Source of the DNA: UBA7488 sp964414185
Lineage (GTDB): Bacteria > Pseudomonadota > Alphaproteobacteria > CAAHEQ01 > UBA3637
Assembly: GCA_964414185.1 (NCBI GenBank)
Contig: CAYPVK010000001.1
Coordinates: 124,001 to 188,000, forward strand
Direction of reading: 5' to 3'
Length of the DNA stretch: 64,000 bases
The notes under the pieces: generated by a model
Seen by the model: the letters and a program-made list of their open reading frames with translations, nothing else
What the model was told of the DNA's origin: nothing
Database searches by the model: none
Shown: piece after piece, positions 1-8,933 of the stretch
Position numbering within the stretch: position 1 is the first letter of the stretch
How the letters are laid out: every line of letters begins with the position of its first letter
Translations under genes and position numbers: made by a program

Positions 1-870
1 GGCACGGATAAAGAAGTGGTGTTGAAAGGCAAAGCTTGGAATTTGACGCAGCTGTTTGACATGCCGATTTTTAAGACCGAAGAAAAGCAGGAAATATCTG
101 CCGAAAGCAAGCCGCAAATTTATCGCGCCTCTTATCAGCCGCCTTCAAACATAACCGTCGATATTGATTTGGAAGAAGCGACGTTGGTCGATAAAAAACC
201 GTTCAGGCGCGTTCAAATCAAAGGTTTCCGAAGCGGGGCGTATTGGCGCAGCTTGGATGCGTTGTTGCGCGCATCGGACGATTTTATCATTACTTATATT
301 CCGCAAACGGGTCAGCTTCGGGGCGAAACGAATAATTTGGGTGATTTGTTAGGTCGTTTGGGCTTGTCAAGCCGATTTTTCGGCGGCCAGCTCAGGTTGT
401 CGGCCACACAAAACGGACAAGGTGTTTTTAAAGGCGATGTCAACGTGCGTTCGTTCAGCTTGCGCGATCCGGGCTTTTTGATTCAAGCTTTTACCGTTTT
501 GGGAATTGTGGACGGCATTCGCGGCAAAGATTTAAACTTTGAACGGGCTTATGTGCCGTTTGAATTTTCACCGCGCAATGTATTGAATATCGGCGAAGGA
601 TATGCCAACGGGACGACCATCGGCGTGACGTTTAAAGGAAAAGTCAGCGTACCTGAAGTCGATTTGTCGGGATCGGTTATTCCCGCCTATGCGATTAATT
701 CATTGCCGGGAAAAATACCGCTTATCGGGGGCTTGTTTAAGGGCAGCGCCGGCGGCGGTTTAATGGGCGTGCGATATGAAGTTAAAGGGACTTTGTTTAA
801 ACCTGTTACAACATTTAATGCGCTCAGTTCTATCGCACCCGGCATTTTGGGAAATTTGTTCGGCAATTGA
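1..870 (+). CDS. AsmA-like C-terminal domain protein (5' end outside window)
   Basis: The frame is open at base 1, so this is the last 289 codons of a longer gene; the GTG at base 16 is internal. The visible part matches the C-terminal region of AsmA/YhdP-type proteins (often labelled DUF3971 or AsmA-like in alphaproteobacteria). It has the GDLLGRLGLSSRFFGGQL stretch, repeated amphipathic beta strands, and a hydrophobic Gly-rich end (SLPGKIPLIGGLFKG) typical of this family. Such proteins are long, inner-membrane-anchored, periplasm-spanning bridges linked to phospholipid transport and outer-membrane integrity. A terminator-like hairpin follows. The neighbour secA is convergent, so it is not co-transcribed. 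The family assignment is fairly secure; the exact paralogue is not. Confidence 0.8.
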   Translation, partial: GTDKEVVLKGKAWNLTQLFDMPIFKTEEKQEISAESKPQIYRASYQPPSNITVDIDLEEATLVDKKPFRRVQIKGFRSGAYWRSLDALLRASDDFIITYIPQTGQLRGETNNLGDLLGRLGLSSRFFGGQLRLSATQNGQGVFKGDVNVRSFSLRDPGFLIQAFTVLGIVDGIRGKDLNFERAYVPFEFSPRNVLNIGEGYANGTTIGVTFKGKVSVPEVDLSGSVIPAYAINSLPGKIPLIGGLFKGSAGGGLMGVRYEVKGTLFKPVTTFNALSSIAPGILGNLFGN

Positions 871-898
871 CGGTTTTGTTCTTATCCATAATTTAAAT

Positions 899-924
899 AC
901 GGTTAAGGGTATATAAACCGTTTT
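899..924 (+). terminator. Rho-independent terminator after the AsmA-like gene
   Basis: A six-base stem (ACGGTT at 899-904 with AACCGT at 916-921) closes an 11-base loop and runs into TTTT. It lies about 30 bases past the stop codon of the AsmA-like gene. Confidence 0.5.
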
Positions 925-1000
925 ACCTTTGTTCGGATGTGCAAAGATTGAAAAGAAAAAGGAATGGTTTAAAAAGATTCGGCAATCGGCGCAAGAATGA

Positions 1001-1027
1001 AAAATGCCGTCCGAACGGGCGGCATTT
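1001..1027 (-). terminator. Rho-independent terminator of secA
   Basis: An 11-base stem with one G-T pair (1002-1012 with 1017-1027) closes a GAAC/GTTC tetraloop. Read on the minus strand it is followed by TTTTT, directly downstream of the secA stop. Confidence 0.8.
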
Positions 1028-1060
1028 AAGGTGAAATTTCAAATTGTCCGTTTAAAATTT

Positions 1061-3703
1061 TTAAGAAATTTTACCGCAACAATGTTTGTATTTTTTTCCC
1101 GAACCGCACGGGCAAGGCGCATTGCGCGGTGTTTTATCCGAAACGGTCGGTCTTTGTTTGTCGTTTTCCGTCGTTTCTTCATTCGCGGACGGTTCCAAAA
1201 CGGATTTATGTTCCGCCTTCATTTCGACGGGTTCGGGGCGGCGCACTTCAAAACGCGCATTGCATAACAATGAGGTGATGCGTTCGCGCACGCGGTTTAA
1301 CATATTTTCAAACGATATGAACGATTCGCGTTTATATTCGTTGAGCGGATTTTTTTGCCCGTAAGCGCGCAAACCGATGGACATGCGCATGAAATCAAGC
1401 ATTTGCAAATGTTCTTTCCAATTTTGGTCAATCGTTTGGATAAGCATGCCTTTTTCGAGGTCGCGGCGCGTTTCGGCCGGGATGAGGGCCATTTTTTGTT
1501 CAATGGCTTCATCGGCCGTTTTGCTCAGGCGCTCTATGATATCTTCGCTTGTTATGCCGGGTTCGGCCGCCCATGATGTTAACGGTGCGTTAATCCCGAG
1601 CAGTTTTTCCGATTCGACGATTAGGTTGCCGACATCCCAATCATCGGACGGTGTTTTTGCCGGCGCGTAAGAATATACCAAATTGACGATGCAATCGTCG
1701 CGCATGTCTTTAATCATATCTGTGACGGAATCGGCGCTCATCAACTCTTTGCGTTGTTCGTAAATGACTTTGCGTTGATCGTTCATTACGTCGTCGTATT
1801 TCAACAAATTCTTACGCACGTCAAAATGATACGCTTCAACCTTTTGTTGCGCTTTGGCAATCGCGCTGCTGATCCACGGGTGGACAATCGCTTGACCTTT
1901 GGGCATGCCGAGATTTTTCAGAATCGCGCCGATTCTTTCCGAACCGAAAATACGCATCAAATCGTCTTCCAACGATACATAAAACTTCGATAATCCCGGA
2001 TCGCCCTGACGCCCGGCACGGCCACGCAATTGATTATCAATGCGGCGGCTTTCATGCCGTTCGGAACCCAAAATGTATAAACCGCCCGCGTCCAAAACGA
2101 TTTGGCGGTTGCGTTCGATTTCGTCGCGGACTTGCTTTTCCAAAATTTTATCGTCGATATTCGGATTACGTTCTTTTTCTTGTGCAAAACGCATGTCAAA
2201 GTTGCCGCCCAATTGAATATCGGTACCGCGCCCCGCCATATTTGTTGCAATCGTTACGGCACCCGGCACGCCCGCTTCGGCAACAATGTGTGCTTCTTTT
2301 TCATGATGGCGCGCGTTCAAAACGGTAAACGGGATTTTTGTGCGGGCCTTTAACAAATCAGCCAAAATTTCGGATTTTTCAATTGAAGTTGTCCCGACCA
2401 AAATCGGTTGCTTGCGCGTATGAGCCGATTTGATTTCTTCGATAATCGCGTCGTATTTTTCCGCGGCCGTACGGTAAATCACATCGTTTTCGTCTTTGCG
2501 TGCGAGCGGACGGTTCGTCGGAATTTCAACAACTTCCAATTTATAAATGCTGTCAAATTCGCCCGCTTCGGTCATCGCCGTACCGGTCATCCCCGCCAAT
2601 TTCGGATACATGCGGAAATAATTTTGGAACGTGATGGATGCAAGCGTTTGGTTTTCGGCTTGGATTTGGACATGTTCTTTGGCTTCGATAGCTTGATGCA
2701 ACCCGTCCGAATAACGGCGCCCTTCCATTTGGCGACCCGTGAATTCGTCAATAATCATCACTTTGCCGTCTTTGACAATGTAATCCACGTCTTTTGTAAA
2801 CAGCGTATGAGCCTTTAACGCTTGGTCGACATGATGAACATAGGAAATATTTTGTAAATCGTACAAAGACCCTTCGATAAGCCCGTTATCGCGCAACATG
2901 TTTTCGACAAATTCGGTACCCGCTTCGGTCAAGCTGACGTTTTTGTGTTTTTCATCTTTTTCATAATGTTCGGGGCGGATGGACAGCATGATTTTATCGA
3001 CGGCAATATATTTTTCCGACGAATCTTCGGCTTGCCCCGAAATGATAAGCGGCGTACGCGCTTCGTCAATCAAAATCGAATCGACTTCATCGACAATCGC
3101 ATAATAAAACGGGCGTTGAACCATTTCTTGCAATGAAAAACGCATATTGTCGCGCAGATAATCAAACCCGAGTTCGTTGTTGGTCGCATAGGTAATATCG
3201 GCGTTGTATGCCGCGCGGCGTTCTTCGGTCGAAAGCCCGTGTACGACACATCCGACGGTTAAGCCCAACCAACGGTACAATTTACCCATCCAATCGGAAT
3301 CGCGTTTGGCTAAATAATCGTTGACGGTGACGACATGGACGCCTTTGCCCGTCAAAGCGTTTAAATATACGGGCAAAGTGGCAACCAATGTTTTGCCTTC
3401 GCCCGTTTTCATTTCGGCGATTTGGGCGTTATTTAAAACCATGCCGCCGATTAATTGCACGTCGAACGGGCGCATGCCCAAAACGCGCTTGGACGCTTCA
3501 CGCACCGTTGCGAATGCTTCGGGCAATAGGGAATCCAAAGATTCGCCTTCTTGATATCGCACTTTAAATTCATTGGTTTTGTTTTGCAATTCGGCGTCAT
3601 CCAACGCTTCGAACGCGGGTTCCAAGTCATTGATTTTAGCAACTGTTTTTCTTAATTTTTTAATATATCTGTCGTTGGCCGAGCCAAATAAAGCTTTAAG
3701 CAT
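1061..3703 (-). CDS. secA: SecA preprotein translocase ATPase
   Basis: SecA is the cytoplasmic/membrane-bound motor ATPase that drives unfolded preproteins through SecYEG. The full family layout is visible: Walker A region MKTGEGKTLVA near residue 105, DEAD-like motif VDEVDSILIDEA, preprotein cross-linking domain, second RecA-like domain with TNMAGRGTDIQLGG and QLRGRAGRQGD, helical scaffold, and a C-terminal zinc-binding SEC-C motif (CPCGSGKKYKHCCG). Length (880 aa) is normal. Two in-frame ATGs lie six bases apart. The Shine-Dalgarno AAAGGA is too close to the first (3709) and correctly spaced to the second (3703), which also gives the usual MLKALFGS start, so 3703 is chosen. A promoter and terminator flank it, suggesting a single-gene unit. 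Confidence 0.98.
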   Translation of the reverse strand: MLKALFGSANDRYIKKLRKTVAKINDLEPAFEALDDAELQNKTNEFKVRYQEGESLDSLLPEAFATVREASKRVLGMRPFDVQLIGGMVLNNAQIAEMKTGEGKTLVATLPVYLNALTGKGVHVVTVNDYLAKRDSDWMGKLYRWLGLTVGCVVHGLSTEERRAAYNADITYATNNELGFDYLRDNMRFSLQEMVQRPFYYAIVDEVDSILIDEARTPLIISGQAEDSSEKYIAVDKIMLSIRPEHYEKDEKHKNVSLTEAGTEFVENMLRDNGLIEGSLYDLQNISYVHHVDQALKAHTLFTKDVDYIVKDGKVMIIDEFTGRQMEGRRYSDGLHQAIEAKEHVQIQAENQTLASITFQNYFRMYPKLAGMTGTAMTEAGEFDSIYKLEVVEIPTNRPLARKDENDVIYRTAAEKYDAIIEEIKSAHTRKQPILVGTTSIEKSEILADLLKARTKIPFTVLNARHHEKEAHIVAEAGVPGAVTIATNMAGRGTDIQLGGNFDMRFAQEKERNPNIDDKILEKQVRDEIERNRQIVLDAGGLYILGSERHESRRIDNQLRGRAGRQGDPGLSKFYVSLEDDLMRIFGSERIGAILKNLGMPKGQAIVHPWISSAIAKAQQKVEAYHFDVRKNLLKYDDVMNDQRKVIYEQRKELMSADSVTDMIKDMRDDCIVNLVYSYAPAKTPSDDWDVGNLIVESEKLLGINAPLTSWAAEPGITSEDIIERLSKTADEAIEQKMALIPAETRRDLEKGMLIQTIDQNWKEHLQMLDFMRMSIGLRAYGQKNPLNEYKRESFISFENMLNRVRERITSLLCNARFEVRRPEPVEMKAEHKSVLEPSANEETTENDKQRPTVSDKTPRNAPCPCGSGKKYKHCCGKIS

Positions 3704-3738
3704 GTTCATATCCTTTTGTATTTAATATTATTCATACA

Positions 3739-3767
3739 CAAATAGCGTTAAAAGCCTTAAAAGTCAA
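3739..3767 (-). promoter_or_regulatory. Probable secA promoter
   Basis: On the minus strand TTGACT (3762-3767) and TATTTG (3739-3744) are separated by 17 bases, about 40 bases upstream of the secA start. The -35 box is good and the -10 box is weak. Confidence 0.45.
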
Positions 3768-3893
3768 GATAAAAGTCTTTGAAAACGGTATCGGTTCACC
3801 TTGAATGGATCCGATATGAAAAGAATGGGGCAAAACGTTGGCTGCGATGTTGCCCGTTTATTTAAATGCAATTATCGGCAAAGCGCGGCGGCT

Positions 3894-4682
3894 TTATCCC
3901 AAATTATCCAAAATCGTTTGCAAGTCCCGTACGGCACTTGTGTCGGGAAAGGCTTGCCACAAAGGCTTTTTGGCCGCGATGGCTTCACCAATGTGTGCAT
4001 CGGTTAAGACGGTACCTGCAAGCGGCGGTTCCGACAAAGTGGTTTTTTGTATTGCTTCCAACGCCGTTTGATAAATTTGTTCGCCTTCGTCTTTTGAAGA
4101 AACATTGTTAATAATCAAACGGATGTCTGCGGATGTATCGGTATCCGCCAATTTCTTGATAAACACGGCGGTATTCGCCAAAGAGGCTTGGTCGCGTGAT
4201 ACGATTAATAACAGCGTGCCGATATTGCCGGTAAAAAAACGGACGCTTTTTGAAATGTTTGACCCCAAATCGGTTATGACCGCATCGTAATGGGTACCCA
4301 ACAATAACAAATCGTCCTTGATTAATTCCAACGCGCCGGGTGCCATGCCGGGCAAAGACAAACGGCCCGACCGTCCGGTAATGATGTCAAATTTGCGTTT
4401 GATGATGATGGTATTAAGCGGTGCGTGGTTCATCAGCACTTCATCCAATCGGGGATGCGGCAAAATGCCCAATTGGCGGTCAAGGTTTGTCAAGCCCAAA
4501 TCGCCGTCGAACAGCAATGTTTTTTTGTTTTGTTGCGCCAATAATCCGGCCAATGTCGCCGCTATCCAAGATTTGCCGATGTTTGCCCGTCCGGCGGCCA
4601 CGCAAATCATATTGCCGCCGTGTGCCCGCGGCGCGGCGCGGGGTGTCAGGGATAATGATGATGACAAAACGTTTTTAATCAC
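3894..4682 (-). CDS. MinD/FlhG-family P-loop ATPase
   Basis: A 262-residue ParA-superfamily ATPase, closest in look to MinD/FlhG (YlxH): FDGDLGLTNLDRQLGI around residues 58-73 is the family's switch/dimer region, and VITDLGSN is the Walker B region. The Walker A segment reads GRANIGKSW instead of the deviant-Walker GKGGVGKS, so the signature intersubunit lysine appears to be arginine. Such proteins position cell machinery (division site, flagella, chromosome) by ATP-dependent membrane dimerisation; no flagellar or min gene is visible here, so the cargo is unknown. The start is GTG with AAGG six bases upstream. It lies 12 bases behind the small gene at 4695-4991 and is probably co-transcribed with it. 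Confidence 0.8.
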   Translation of the reverse strand: MIKNVLSSSLSLTPRAAPRAHGGNMICVAAGRANIGKSWIAATLAGLLAQQNKKTLLFDGDLGLTNLDRQLGILPHPRLDEVLMNHAPLNTIIIKRKFDIITGRSGRLSLPGMAPGALELIKDDLLLLGTHYDAVITDLGSNISKSVRFFTGNIGTLLLIVSRDQASLANTAVFIKKLADTDTSADIRLIINNVSSKDEGEQIYQTALEAIQKTTLSEPPLAGTVLTDAHIGEAIAAKKPLWQAFPDTSAVRDLQTILDNLG

Positions 4683-4694
4683 GGCGCGCCTTTT

Positions 4695-4991
4695 TTAATC
4701 TTTCTTTATAAATTTAACGGTTTGCACAATCTGCCCGTTTTCGGGATTAATGACGAACAGGCGGCTTTCGCGCGCATTGCCGCTTGCCAAAACGCAAGCA
4801 TGATTGCCGCATGGGCTTAAGCTTAACGTGTCTTGTTCAATCGGGATTTCGATTTGCATGACGGCACCCGCGCTTTTGACATTGCCAATTTCGTTCTTTT
4901 GTGCTATTTTGTTGATGATGAGACCGAACGCAGCGATAATTAATATTCCCATGATAATCATGCAAGCTTTAATTGCTGTTAGCGTATTCAT
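4695..4991 (-). CDS. Small single-pass membrane protein, unknown function
   Basis: A 98-residue protein with one N-terminal transmembrane helix (about residues 8-28, IKACMIIMGILIIAAFGLII), then a short periplasmic-side domain of about 65 residues with NPENGQIVQTVKF near the end, which resembles a single beta-propeller blade strand pair. The start has a strong GGAAGGA seven bases upstream. It is divergent from rluD with only 38 bases between starts. Alphaproteobacteria often carry a small DUF6476 membrane protein beside an RluD-type gene; this may be that protein, but I base the idea on position and size only. Confidence 0.65.
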   Translation of the reverse strand: MNTLTAIKACMIIMGILIIAAFGLIINKIAQKNEIGNVKSAGAVMQIEIPIEQDTLSLSPCGNHACVLASGNARESRLFVINPENGQIVQTVKFIKKD

Positions 4992-5029
4992 GTGGCAATC
5001 CTTCCTTTTTTAAAGGTTATGAGGTGGTT

Positions 5030-6040
5030 ATGACTTTTGAATCCCGAAATGATTCGTATTTAGATGATTTAGATTATACTCAAACAAAACCGCTTGTCAC
5101 GCAAAAAGTGACAAACGAATGGGCCGGCGTGCGTTTGGACAAGTTTTTGGCGGACAATTTTAAGGATTATTCGCGCAACCGTCTGATACGCTTAATTGAA
5201 AACGAAGCCGTTGCTTTAAGCGGCACGAACGAGGTTTTGACCGATGCCGATTATAAAGTCAAAGTCGGCGAACAATTCACGTTGACGCCCGCTCGGCCCG
5301 TTGAAGCCGAACCGTTGCCCGAAGATATCCCGTTGGATATTTTGTATGAAGATGACGATTTGTTGGTTGTCAATAAGCCCGCAGGCATGGTCGTGCACCC
5401 CGGGGCGGGAAATTGGCGCGGCACGTTGGTAAACGCATTGCTTTTTCATTGCAAAGGGTCGTTATCGGGTATCGGCGGCGTTATACGTCCCGGCATCGTG
5501 CATCGGATTGACAAAGATACCAGCGGCATTTTGGCGGTGGCCAAAAACGATTTTACGCATACGAAATTATCCGAACAATTTGCCGTGCATTCCATTGAAC
5601 GGATTTATCAGGCTTTCGTATGGGGAAGCGTCAAAGATGCGACGGGCACGATTGTCGGCAACATCGGGCGGTCGCCGACGAATCGCCAAAAAATGGCTAT
5701 TGTCAAAAACGGCGGCAAAGAGGCCGTAACCCATTTTGAACGCAAGGCCGTGTTCGGCGGCGGCATGGCAAGCCATATCGCTTGTATTTTAGAAACGGGG
5801 CGCACGCATCAAATCCGCGTGCACATGGCATCCGTCGGGCATTCGTTGATCGGGGACGGCACGTATGGCGTTATCCCGAAAAATGCACCCGATTTTGCAC
5901 GCTTTTTCCCGCGCCAAGCGTTGCATGCCGGATATTTGGGTTTTATTCATCCGCGCACCGGTCAAAAAATGTCCTTTGACGTGCCGTTGCCGGTCGATAT
6001 GGCCGAATTGTCGGCGCAATTAAAGGATTTGGGACAATAA
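5030..6040 (+). CDS. rluD: RluD-type 23S rRNA pseudouridine synthase
   Basis: This enzyme isomerises uridines to pseudouridine in 23S rRNA (helix 69 for RluD). It has an N-terminal S4 RNA-binding domain (VRLDKFLADNFKDYSRNRLIRLI) followed by the RluA/RluD catalytic domain with HRIDKDTSGILAVAKN, whose Asp is catalytic, and a GRTHQIRVH motif. An upstream in-frame ATG exists at 4973, but the ATG at 5030 has GAGGTGG just ahead of it and gives the usual length (336 aa), so 5030 is chosen. RluA, RluC and RluD are hard to tell apart by eye; the D assignment rests on the S4 domain and overall look. Confidence 0.9.
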   Translation: MTFESRNDSYLDDLDYTQTKPLVTQKVTNEWAGVRLDKFLADNFKDYSRNRLIRLIENEAVALSGTNEVLTDADYKVKVGEQFTLTPARPVEAEPLPEDIPLDILYEDDDLLVVNKPAGMVVHPGAGNWRGTLVNALLFHCKGSLSGIGGVIRPGIVHRIDKDTSGILAVAKNDFTHTKLSEQFAVHSIERIYQAFVWGSVKDATGTIVGNIGRSPTNRQKMAIVKNGGKEAVTHFERKAVFGGGMASHIACILETGRTHQIRVHMASVGHSLIGDGTYGVIPKNAPDFARFFPRQALHAGYLGFIHPRTGQKMSFDVPLPVDMAELSAQLKDLGQ

Positions 6041-6066
6041 AAAACGAACGTTTGACGCGTTCGTTT
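6041..6066. terminator. Bidirectional terminator between rluD and thpR
   Basis: A nine-base perfect stem (6042-6050 with 6058-6066) lies between two convergent genes. The minus-strand side is followed by six T, so it terminates thpR best; the plus-strand side has TTT only. Confidence 0.75.
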
Positions 6067-6107
6067 CGATGATTAAACAAAGGTATTCGGCGGCTTTAAT
6101 CATATTT

Positions 6108-6659
6108 TTACACCAGGTTCAACGGATAAATTTCTTGACACCTATAATATTTCCCTTCGCCGTTTTCCCGTGCGATGGACGCGAACAATGTAAAGTTTTC
6201 AACAAAAAAAGATTTCGTTTTAAACAAATTGTTGGCCGAAATATATTTAAACAATTCATCCATTGTCGTGCCTTGCAATTTGGCAATCGTTACATGCGGG
6301 TGAAATTTGAATCTTTCTTGCGGCGCGACGCCCGCTTTTTTCAGTGCATTGTCGATTTTATCGTGCAATTCTTCCAAAATTTTACCGTTGTCAACTCCGA
6401 CCCACAAATGATGGGGCACGCCCGCCACGTCAAAATAGCCGAGCCCTTTGCATGTCAGATGAAAGGCTGGAAAGCGGATATATTTAAGCTCGCGCAAAAT
6501 TTCATCGGCTTGGTCTTTCTCCACATTCCCGATAAAACGCAAATTCAAATGCATGCGTTCGGGGTCGCGCCACAACGCGTGTTCCAAACCGCCGCGCAAA
6601 GAATAAATCTGTTCTTTGATTTCTTCGGGCAAATCCAACCCCACAAACAAACGTATCAT
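6108..6659 (-). CDS. thpR: RNA 2',3'-cyclic phosphodiesterase (2H family)
   Basis: A 183-residue member of the 2H phosphoesterase family (formerly LigT, 2'-5' RNA ligase). The two signature motifs are at about residues 38-44 (HLNLRFIG) and 122-127 (HVTIAKL). The first normally reads H-x-T-L; here the Thr is Asn, a modest change in a catalytic-pocket residue. The family opens 2',3'-cyclic phosphate ends of RNA and can ligate tRNA halves in vitro; the role in the cell is unclear. It is divergent from def and convergent with rluD. Confidence 0.88.
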   Translation of the reverse strand: MIRLFVGLDLPEEIKEQIYSLRGGLEHALWRDPERMHLNLRFIGNVEKDQADEILRELKYIRFPAFHLTCKGLGYFDVAGVPHHLWVGVDNGKILEELHDKIDNALKKAGVAPQERFKFHPHVTIAKLQGTTMDELFKYISANNLFKTKSFFVENFTLFASIARENGEGKYYRCQEIYPLNLV

Positions 6660-6669
6660 AAAATCTCCT

Positions 6670-6697
6670 TTGCAAAATGTTCAGATTAGTATATAAT
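6670..6697 (+). promoter_or_regulatory. Promoter of def-fmt-truA
   Basis: TTGCAA (6670-6675), a 16-base spacer and a perfect TATAAT (6692-6697) place transcription start about 20 bases before the def ATG. Confidence 0.7.
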
Positions 6698-6725
6698 GAG
6701 AGCTGTTAAAAAGGAAGTAAAAAAA

Positions 6726-7265
6726 ATGACGAAGTTAGAAATCTTGGAAATTCCCCATCCGATTTTGACGCAAAAAGCGGCTGAGGTTAAAGAAGTAACG
6801 CCTCAGATTAAAAAATTGTTGGATGATATGTTGCATACAATGTATGCTTCAAACGGTGTCGGATTGGCCGGCAATCAGGTCGGGCAGCTGTTGCGCGTCG
6901 TCGTGATTGATTGCGGCGGAGAAGAAGAAGGGTCAAAAGATCCGATTAAAATGGTCAACCCAAAAATCATTTGGCGGTCCGAAAATAAAATTTGCCATAA
7001 CGAAGGGTGTTTGTCGATTCCGCGCCAATATGCCGATGTGGTCCGCCATGAAGAAGTCGAAGTTGAATACTTGGATGAAAACGGCGATAAAAAAACACGC
7101 CGTTCGGGCGGTTTGTTGGCTATAGCTTTTCAACACGAATTGGACCATTTGGACGGCATTTTGTTCATTGACCATTTATCGAAACTTAAACGGAACATGT
7201 TGATTAAACGCCTTGAAAAACGGCGCAAACGTATTGCCGAAGAAATGCTTGAGGGGGATGAATAA
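6726..7265 (+). CDS. def: Peptide deformylase
   Basis: This metalloenzyme removes the formyl group from the N-terminal Met of new proteins. The three metal/catalytic motifs are present: GVGLAGNQVG (normally GVGLAAPQVG), EGCLSIP with the metal-binding Cys, and QHELDHLDG carrying the two His ligands and catalytic Glu. The ATG at 6726 has AAGGAAG eight bases upstream and gives MTKLEILEIPHP; an upstream ATG at 6696 lies inside the -10 box and is rejected. It shares one base with fmt (TAATG), so the pair is translationally coupled, joining the formylating and deformylating enzymes. Confidence 0.97.
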   Translation: MTKLEILEIPHPILTQKAAEVKEVTPQIKKLLDDMLHTMYASNGVGLAGNQVGQLLRVVVIDCGGEEEGSKDPIKMVNPKIIWRSENKICHNEGCLSIPRQYADVVRHEEVEVEYLDENGDKKTRRSGGLLAIAFQHELDHLDGILFIDHLSKLKRNMLIKRLEKRRKRIAEEMLEGDE

Positions 7266-8182
7266 TGCGTGTGGTTTTTATGGGGACGCCCGATTTTGCC
7301 GTGCCGGTGTTGGAAGCTTTGGCAAAACATCATGAGGTCGTTTGCGTTTATACTCAGCCGCCCCGTCCCGCCGGCAAGGGGTATCGGTTGCGTCCGAGCG
7401 CCGTTCAAACAAAGGCCGAAGAATTGGGGATACCCGTCCGTTATCCGGCAAGTTTGCGCGGGTTGGACGAACAGGTTGAATTCGCCGCTTTGAAAGCCGA
7501 CGCGGCCGTAGTTGCCGCCTATGGTTTGATTTTGCCGAAAGCCGTTTTACAAGCACCCAAATACGGGTGTATCAACGTGCACGCGTCGTTATTGCCGCGG
7601 TGGCGCGGTGCGGCGCCCATTCATCGGGCAATCGAAGCGGGCGATAAAAAAACCGGCGTGACGATTATGCAAATGGATGCGGGGTTGGATACCGGCGATA
7701 TGTTGATGGTGGGCGAAGTACCGATTACGCCGGATACGACAACGGAAACGTTGCATGACGCATTGGCAGCGTTGGGGGCGGATTTGATTATTAAGACATT
7801 GGACAGGTTGGATACGATTGTCCCACAAAAACAGCCCGACGACGGCGTGACATATGCCCATAAAATCGAAAAAAAAGAAGGGTTCATCAATTGGTCGGAA
7901 TCGGCCAAACAAATTGAACGCAAAATCCGCGCTTTTTATCCGTTTCCCGGCAGCTGTTTTATGTATAAAGACGAACGCATTAAAGTGTTGAAAGCTTCTC
8001 TTTGTCCCGAAAAATATGTTGAAATCGAAGGTATCGTGATTAAGGAATGTCCGTTAATTATTGCTTGCGGTCAAGGTGCGATCGTGTTGGAACGGTTGCA
8101 ACGGGAAGGCAAAAAACCGATGAACGCCGATGATTTTCAAAAAGGGTTCACGATTAAAAAAGGGGATAATGTTGCGTTATAA
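7265..8182 (+). CDS. fmt: Methionyl-tRNA formyltransferase
   Basis: This enzyme formylates initiator Met-tRNA using 10-formyl-tetrahydrofolate. The N-terminal Rossmann-like domain includes the signature HASLLPRWRGAAPIHRAI near residue 108 and GVTIMQMDAGLDTGD; a C-terminal OB-like domain follows (GFINWSESAKQIERKIRAF). It is 305 residues, slightly short of the usual 315. Its start overlaps the def stop, and its end overlaps truA by 14 bases, so def-fmt-truA is one operon. Confidence 0.97.
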   Translation: MRVVFMGTPDFAVPVLEALAKHHEVVCVYTQPPRPAGKGYRLRPSAVQTKAEELGIPVRYPASLRGLDEQVEFAALKADAAVVAAYGLILPKAVLQAPKYGCINVHASLLPRWRGAAPIHRAIEAGDKKTGVTIMQMDAGLDTGDMLMVGEVPITPDTTTETLHDALAALGADLIIKTLDRLDTIVPQKQPDDGVTYAHKIEKKEGFINWSESAKQIERKIRAFYPFPGSCFMYKDERIKVLKASLCPEKYVEIEGIVIKECPLIIACGQGAIVLERLQREGKKPMNADDFQKGFTIKKGDNVAL

Positions 8183-8906
8183 AATAACCGTTGAATATGA
8201 CGGCACGGATTTTGTCGGTTGGCAACGGCAAAATAACGGCGTATCCGTCCAGCAGGTATTGGAAGAAGCAATTAAAATTTGCACGCGTGAAACGGTTACC
8301 GTTCAAGGGGCGGGTCGTACCGATACCGGCGTTCATGCTTATGGCCAAGTCGCGCATTTTGATTTGGATTGCGCCGCACGCCCGTTTGTTTTAATGGGGT
8401 CAATCAACGCTTTGGTTCAACCGCATTTGGTGTGTGTCAAATCGTGTGAAACGGTATCGGAAAATTTTCATGCGCGTTTCGGGGCAAAACGGCGTACCTA
8501 TCTTTATAAAATCCAAAATACCGTTTATCCGCCGGTTTTAAATAAAAATAAAGTCTGCCATTTCCCGGCGCCGTTGGATGAAAAAGAAATGGATGCGGTT
8601 GCTCAAATGTTGGTCGGCAAACACGATTTTTCGACTTTTCGTGCTTCACAATGCCAAGCCAAATCGCCCGTTAAAACATTGGATGAAATTCGCGTGTGGC
8701 GCGACGGCGATATGGTATATATAAAGGTGAAAGCCAAATCGTTTTTACATCACCAAGTGCGCAATTTTGCGGGCTCTTTGATGCTGGTCGGCGCCGGCAA
8801 ATGGACGGCGGCGGATTTTAAAACGGCCTTTGATGCTTGCGACAGGACGAAAGGCGGCCCGACCGCTTCCCCGAGCGGTTTATATTTTACGGAAGTTGAA
8901 TATTGA
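8169..8906 (+). CDS. truA: tRNA pseudouridine(38-40) synthase
   Basis: TruA converts uridines 38-40 in the tRNA anticodon arm. It carries YDGTDFVGWQRQ at the N-terminus and GAGRTDTGVHAYGQVAHF, with the catalytic Asp after R-T. The ATG at 8169 follows AGGGGAT and overlaps the end of fmt; it gives 245 residues, the normal size. An in-frame ATG at 8130 would extend it far into fmt and is not used. It is the third gene of the def operon. Confidence 0.96.
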   Translation: MLRYKITVEYDGTDFVGWQRQNNGVSVQQVLEEAIKICTRETVTVQGAGRTDTGVHAYGQVAHFDLDCAARPFVLMGSINALVQPHLVCVKSCETVSENFHARFGAKRRTYLYKIQNTVYPPVLNKNKVCHFPAPLDEKEMDAVAQMLVGKHDFSTFRASQCQAKSPVKTLDEIRVWRDGDMVYIKVKAKSFLHHQVRNFAGSLMLVGAGKWTAADFKTAFDACDRTKGGPTASPSGLYFTEVEY

Positions 8907-8933
8907 TTGTTACCGTTTAAAATCGTGCCGCAT

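Noticed and set aside
1754..1993. Plus-strand frames inside secA, such as this one and 2408-2818
   Set aside because: Antisense shadows of a well-supported gene.
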